From: Paenimyroides baculatum
GTDB taxonomy: Bacteria; Bacteroidota; Bacteroidia; Flavobacteriales; Flavobacteriaceae
Reading direction: 5' to 3'
Length of the DNA stretch: 64,000 nucleotides
Assembly: GCF_008629655.1 (NCBI RefSeq)
Contig: NZ_VWSG01000001.1
Location: forward strand, 393,360-457,359
Below the pieces are notes generated by a model that ran no database searches, was not told the DNA's origin, and saw nothing but the letters and a program-made list of their open reading frames with translations. Shown here in pieces: positions 61,465 through 64,000 of this stretch; position 1 is the first letter of the stretch, and every line of letters starts with the position of its first letter. A program made the translations under genes and the position numbers.

Positions 61465-62094
61465 ATGAAAAAAACACTTTTTATTGCTTTGCTGGCATCT
61501 TTTGCCGCAAATGCTCAAGTTAGAGAAAAAGGGGAAATTGAAATTGCGCCTTTTATTGGAATTTCATCAGCTAATTATTATGGAGATGTTGGAGTTTTTA
61601 ATCAAGCGGTACAAAATCCTTATTTCGGAATAAATGCAGACTATTTCTTAAATAACAGATGGAGTATTAAAACCGGTTTAGAATATCAAGCAATGGGATC
61701 GCAAGGGCAAGATTTTGGTTTTTATTCTTCTACATTTAAAGAAAAAATAAATTTTGTTTCAGTGCCACTACATGCTAATTATCACTTCTCTAAAAATAGA
61801 AGATGGTATTTAAATTTTGGTCCTACGGTTAGTTTTCTGACAGATGCTACATCAAACGGAAAAGATATGAAGCAAGGTATTAATCCGGTACAATTAGGTT
61901 TAGGATTTGGTATTGGATATAAAATATATATTAATGAGCGTTTTAGCATTGGTATAGATCACCAAGAGTATATAGGTTTTGCTAATAACTTAAAATCTCA
62001 ATATAATAACAATGATCTATTTATTGGAAATTATTTTGGTAGTTTTTCGGTAAAAGCTATTTTTAAGTTAGGATCTAAAATAGAAAACGAATAA
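61465..62094 (+). CDS. Outer-membrane beta-barrel (porin-like) protein, tandem paralogue 1
   Basis: The 209-residue protein has a signal peptide (KTLFIALLASFAANA, then Q) and a small barrel pattern of alternating strands: EIAPFIGISSANYYGDVGVF, WSIKTGLEYQAMGS, NFVSVPLHANYHFSK, WYLNFGPTVSFLTDA, and ends FSVKAIFKLGSK. It resembles the PorT-like outer-membrane family of Bacteroidota. The next gene, three bases downstream, is a clear paralogue. Function unknown. Confidence 0.85.
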   Translation: MKKTLFIALLASFAANAQVREKGEIEIAPFIGISSANYYGDVGVFNQAVQNPYFGINADYFLNNRWSIKTGLEYQAMGSQGQDFGFYSSTFKEKINFVSVPLHANYHFSKNRRWYLNFGPTVSFLTDATSNGKDMKQGINPVQLGLGFGIGYKIYINERFSIGIDHQEYIGFANNLKSQYNNNDLFIGNYFGSFSVKAIFKLGSKIENE

Positions 62095-62097
62095 TCT

Positions 62098-62769
62098 ATG
62101 AAAAAACTTTTGTTGTTTTCGATCTTGGTTTCATCTTCTTTGTATTCACAGGTAAGAGAGAGAAACGATATTGAAATTGCGCCGTTTGTTGGTATTAATA
62201 GCTCTAATTACTATGGGGATATTACATACATTGGTGATTCAAACAAAGCTTTGTACACACCGGTTTTTGGAGTTACTGCAGATTTTTACATGAATAATCG
62301 TTGGAGTTTGAGAACCGGTTTAGAGTATCAAACATTAGGAAGTTCCGTTTATTCTAGTGAACTGATTAACAATCCGCAAGACAATTATTATTACAGATAT
62401 TTTTACGAAAGTGAGAAACTCAATTTTGTTGCAATTCCTATTCATGCTAACATTCATATTGGTAAATCAAGAAATTGGCATATTAATTTCGGACCTACTG
62501 TAAGTTTTTTGACAGGTGCCAATTTTGGAGGAGGAAAAGTAGAAATTGATAATTTAAGAAAAGAACATGTAGGCTTTGGATTTGGTTTTGGTTATAGCTT
62601 TAATATTCATGAGAATTTCAGTCTTGGTATTGAGCATCAAGAATATATTAGCTTTACGAATAATTTAAACTACTCATTCAATTCGAACAACAGCTTTATT
62701 GGAAACATTGCTGGTAATTTTAGTGTTAAAGCAATTTTTAAAATTCCGAGTTCTAAAAAAGAAGAATAA
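62098..62769 (+). CDS. Outer-membrane beta-barrel (porin-like) protein, tandem paralogue 2
   Basis: The 223-residue protein mirrors paralogue 1: signal peptide (KLLLFSILVSSSLYS, then Q), EIAPFVGINSSNYYGD, WSLRTGLEYQTLGS, NFVAIPIHANIHIGK, WHINFGPTVSFLTGA and FSVKAIFKIPSSK. The loop after the third strand is longer (SSELINNPQDNYYYRYFYES). The pair arose by duplication and forms an operon closed by a terminator. Confidence 0.85.
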   Translation: MKKLLLFSILVSSSLYSQVRERNDIEIAPFVGINSSNYYGDITYIGDSNKALYTPVFGVTADFYMNNRWSLRTGLEYQTLGSSVYSSELINNPQDNYYYRYFYESEKLNFVAIPIHANIHIGKSRNWHINFGPTVSFLTGANFGGGKVEIDNLRKEHVGFGFGFGYSFNIHENFSLGIEHQEYISFTNNLNYSFNSNNSFIGNIAGNFSVKAIFKIPSSKKEE

Positions 62770-62800
62770 AAAAACGAAGCTTTTAAGCTTCGTTTTTTAT
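62768..62800. terminator. Terminator between the barrel genes and gcvT
   Basis: AAAACGAAGCTT / AAGCTTCGTTTT stem with a tight TT-centred loop and T runs on both strands. Confidence 0.9.
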
Positions 62801-62811
62801 TGTGATATTCT

Positions 62812-63894
62812 TTACTTGTTATAAAAAGGTGTTTTAACAACCTGTGCTTTTATGTCGTTTTTACGGATTCGGATAAAAATCTCTGATCCTTCTTTCGCAA
62901 ATTCTTTGTTTACATACCCCATTCCTACACCTTTGTTTAAAGATGGTGATTGTGTTCCTGAAGTAACATGACCAATAACGTTTCCTTCTGCATCAACAAT
63001 TTCGTAATCGTGACGTGGAATTCCACGATCAATTATTTCAAAACCTATTAATTTTGTTGAAACACCGTTTTCTTTGTCGGCTTTAATGTTTTCGCTGTTT
63101 ACAAAATCTTTCGTAAATTTTGTAACCCAACCTAAACCTGCTGCAATTGGCGAAGTGGTATCGTTAATTTCGTTTCCGTATAAACAGTATCCCATTTCTA
63201 AACGCAACGTATCACGTGCTGCCAAACCAATTGGTTTAATTCCAAATGATTCACCTGCTTTTAAAACTTCGTTCCAAATATGTACAACATCTTCGTTCTT
63301 AGCATAAATTTCAATTCCGCCCGATCCTGTATAACCAGTTGCCGAAACAATAACGTTTTCTTTGCCTGCAAAAGTTCCAACTTCAAACGTATAAAACTTC
63401 AAGTTAGCCAAATCAACATTTGTTAAGGATTGCATAGCTTCGTTAGCTTTTGGACCTTGAATTGCCAATAATGAATATTGATCTGATAAATTTTCAAATG
63501 CAGCATTCATTGAGTTGTTAGAAGAAATCCATTCGAAATCTTTATCGATGTTCGATGCATTTACAACCATTAAATATTCGTTATCGCTAACTTTATAAGT
63601 AATAATATCGTCAACAATTCCACCTTTATCGTTAGGTAAATAGCTATATTGCGCTTTTCCAGGAACCAAAACAGAAGCGTCGTTAGATGTTACTCTTTGA
63701 ACCAAATCTAAAGCTTTATCTCCCGAAATTTTAAATAATCCCATGTGCGATACATCAAAAACACCCACATTGTTTCTTACCGTTTCATGTTCAATATTAA
63801 CGCCTTCGTATTGAACCGGCATATTAAATCCTGCGAAAGGAACCATTTTTGCTCCTAAAGCAACGTGAACGTCATTTAAAGGTACTTGTTTCAT
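62812..63894 (-). CDS. gcvT: Glycine cleavage system aminomethyltransferase (T protein)
   Basis: The 360-residue enzyme transfers the aminomethyl group from H protein to tetrahydrofolate. It shows [16 protein letters not shown] and [17 protein letters not shown] at the N-terminus, [30 protein letters not shown], the folate-binding [12 protein letters not shown] and [16 protein letters not shown]. Length is standard. gcvH and gcvP are not in the window. A promoter-like element lies at 63925-63955. Confidence 0.97.
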   Translation of the reverse strand: MKQVPLNDVHVALGAKMVPFAGFNMPVQYEGVNIEHETVRNNVGVFDVSHMGLFKISGDKALDLVQRVTSNDASVLVPGKAQYSYLPNDKGGIVDDIITYKVSDNEYLMVVNASNIDKDFEWISSNNSMNAAFENLSDQYSLLAIQGPKANEAMQSLTNVDLANLKFYTFEVGTFAGKENVIVSATGYTGSGGIEIYAKNEDVVHIWNEVLKAGESFGIKPIGLAARDTLRLEMGYCLYGNEINDTTSPIAAGLGWVTKFTKDFVNSENIKADKENGVSTKLIGFEIIDRGIPRHDYEIVDAEGNVIGHVTSGTQSPSLNKGVGMGYVNKEFAKEGSEIFIRIRKNDIKAQVVKTPFYNK

Positions 63895-63924
63895 ATTTGT
63901 TGATTGATATTATTTTTTACCAAG

Positions 63925-63955
63925 CGAAAATACATCAATTTTAAACGATTAACAA
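63925..63955 (-). promoter_or_regulatory. Possible gcvT promoter
   Basis: On the minus strand TTG (63953-63955), a 20-bp spacer and TATTTTCG (one mismatch to TAnnTTTG, 63925-63932), about 30 bases upstream of the start at 63894. Confidence 0.4.
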
Positions 63956-64000
63956 TTTTATTGATTTTATAATTTTACATTTCGTAAACGCACCGCATTT

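Noticed and set aside
1-64000. CRISPR array, prophage or insertion sequence
   Set aside because: No regularly spaced repeat array, no phage structural genes and no transposase were found in any frame inspected.

Overview
The window looks like a chromosomal segment of a Bacteroidota, most likely a Flavobacteriaceae genome. The evidence is low GC, A-rich leaders instead of Shine-Dalgarno sites, many matches to the Bacteroidota promoter (TTTG, about 19-20 bp, TAnnTTTG), type IX secretion (T9SS) sorting tails on several secreted proteins, a SusC-type TonB receptor and many close U-tract terminators. No plasmid, prophage, CRISPR array, rRNA operon or intact insertion sequence was seen. Most genes are household or envelope genes; the odd parts are small.

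Layout. 1-3.7 kb: tail of a T9SS client, then a fused B12-dependent acyl-CoA mutase (IcmF type). 3.7-8.6 kb, minus strand: a CDF metal exporter, then a four-gene unit of two zinc-ribbon membrane paralogues, an SPFH-SHOCT protein and a small membrane protein. 8.7-11.7 kb: an ABC ATPase and a large membrane protein. 11.8-15.9 kb: two palindromic repeats, ferritin, an AHSA1-like protein, a DUF1801/YdeI fusion, and two thioredoxin-fold lipoproteins. 15.9-22.7 kb: a giant alpha-2-macroglobulin carrying a TonB-receptor-like insert. 23.3-28.4 kb, minus strand: udk, a FtsB/DivIC-like gene, mutA, a toxin-antitoxin pair with a frameshifted toxin, and mutB.

28.4-29.5 kb is the most unusual part. It holds a gene-poor stretch with paired direct repeats, a tiny ORF and a terminator. 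Next comes a tRNA-Pro cluster in which a single-domain GIY-YIG nuclease gene sits between two perfect 53-bp copies of the tRNA 3' end plus terminator, next to a decayed tRNA copy. 29.6-39.7 kb: trxB, an orphan ABC ATPase, a methyltransferase, an S9 peptidase, a FabH-like synthase with a fatty-acid hydroxylase, a broken small gene and a TonB-dependent receptor. 39.9-44.2 kb: argS, ffh, folD; argS carries a genomic palindromic repeat read as protein. 44.4-52.3 kb: two T9SS clients, a membrane-anchored MutS-like ATPase, a HutD/Ves protein, and a membrane-protein/winged-helix/DUF4173-like set whose two promoters share an identical 17-bp inverted repeat. 52.4-56.4 kb, minus strand: nif3-like, coiled-coil, hydrolase, rluF-like and CPCC genes. 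56.4-64 kb: a broken PH-like gene, lpxK, a lipoprotein, a T9SS type B protein, yebC, two tandem outer-membrane barrels and gcvT.

The genes combine into a few themes. B12-dependent acyl-CoA rearrangement (IcmF and MutAB) fits branched-chain amino acid and propionate metabolism. Secreted and surface proteins follow T9SS and TonB logic. Three genes carry apparent frameshifts, so either decay or uncorrected indels should be kept in mind. All functions are assigned from sequence motifs read by eye; no database search was run.
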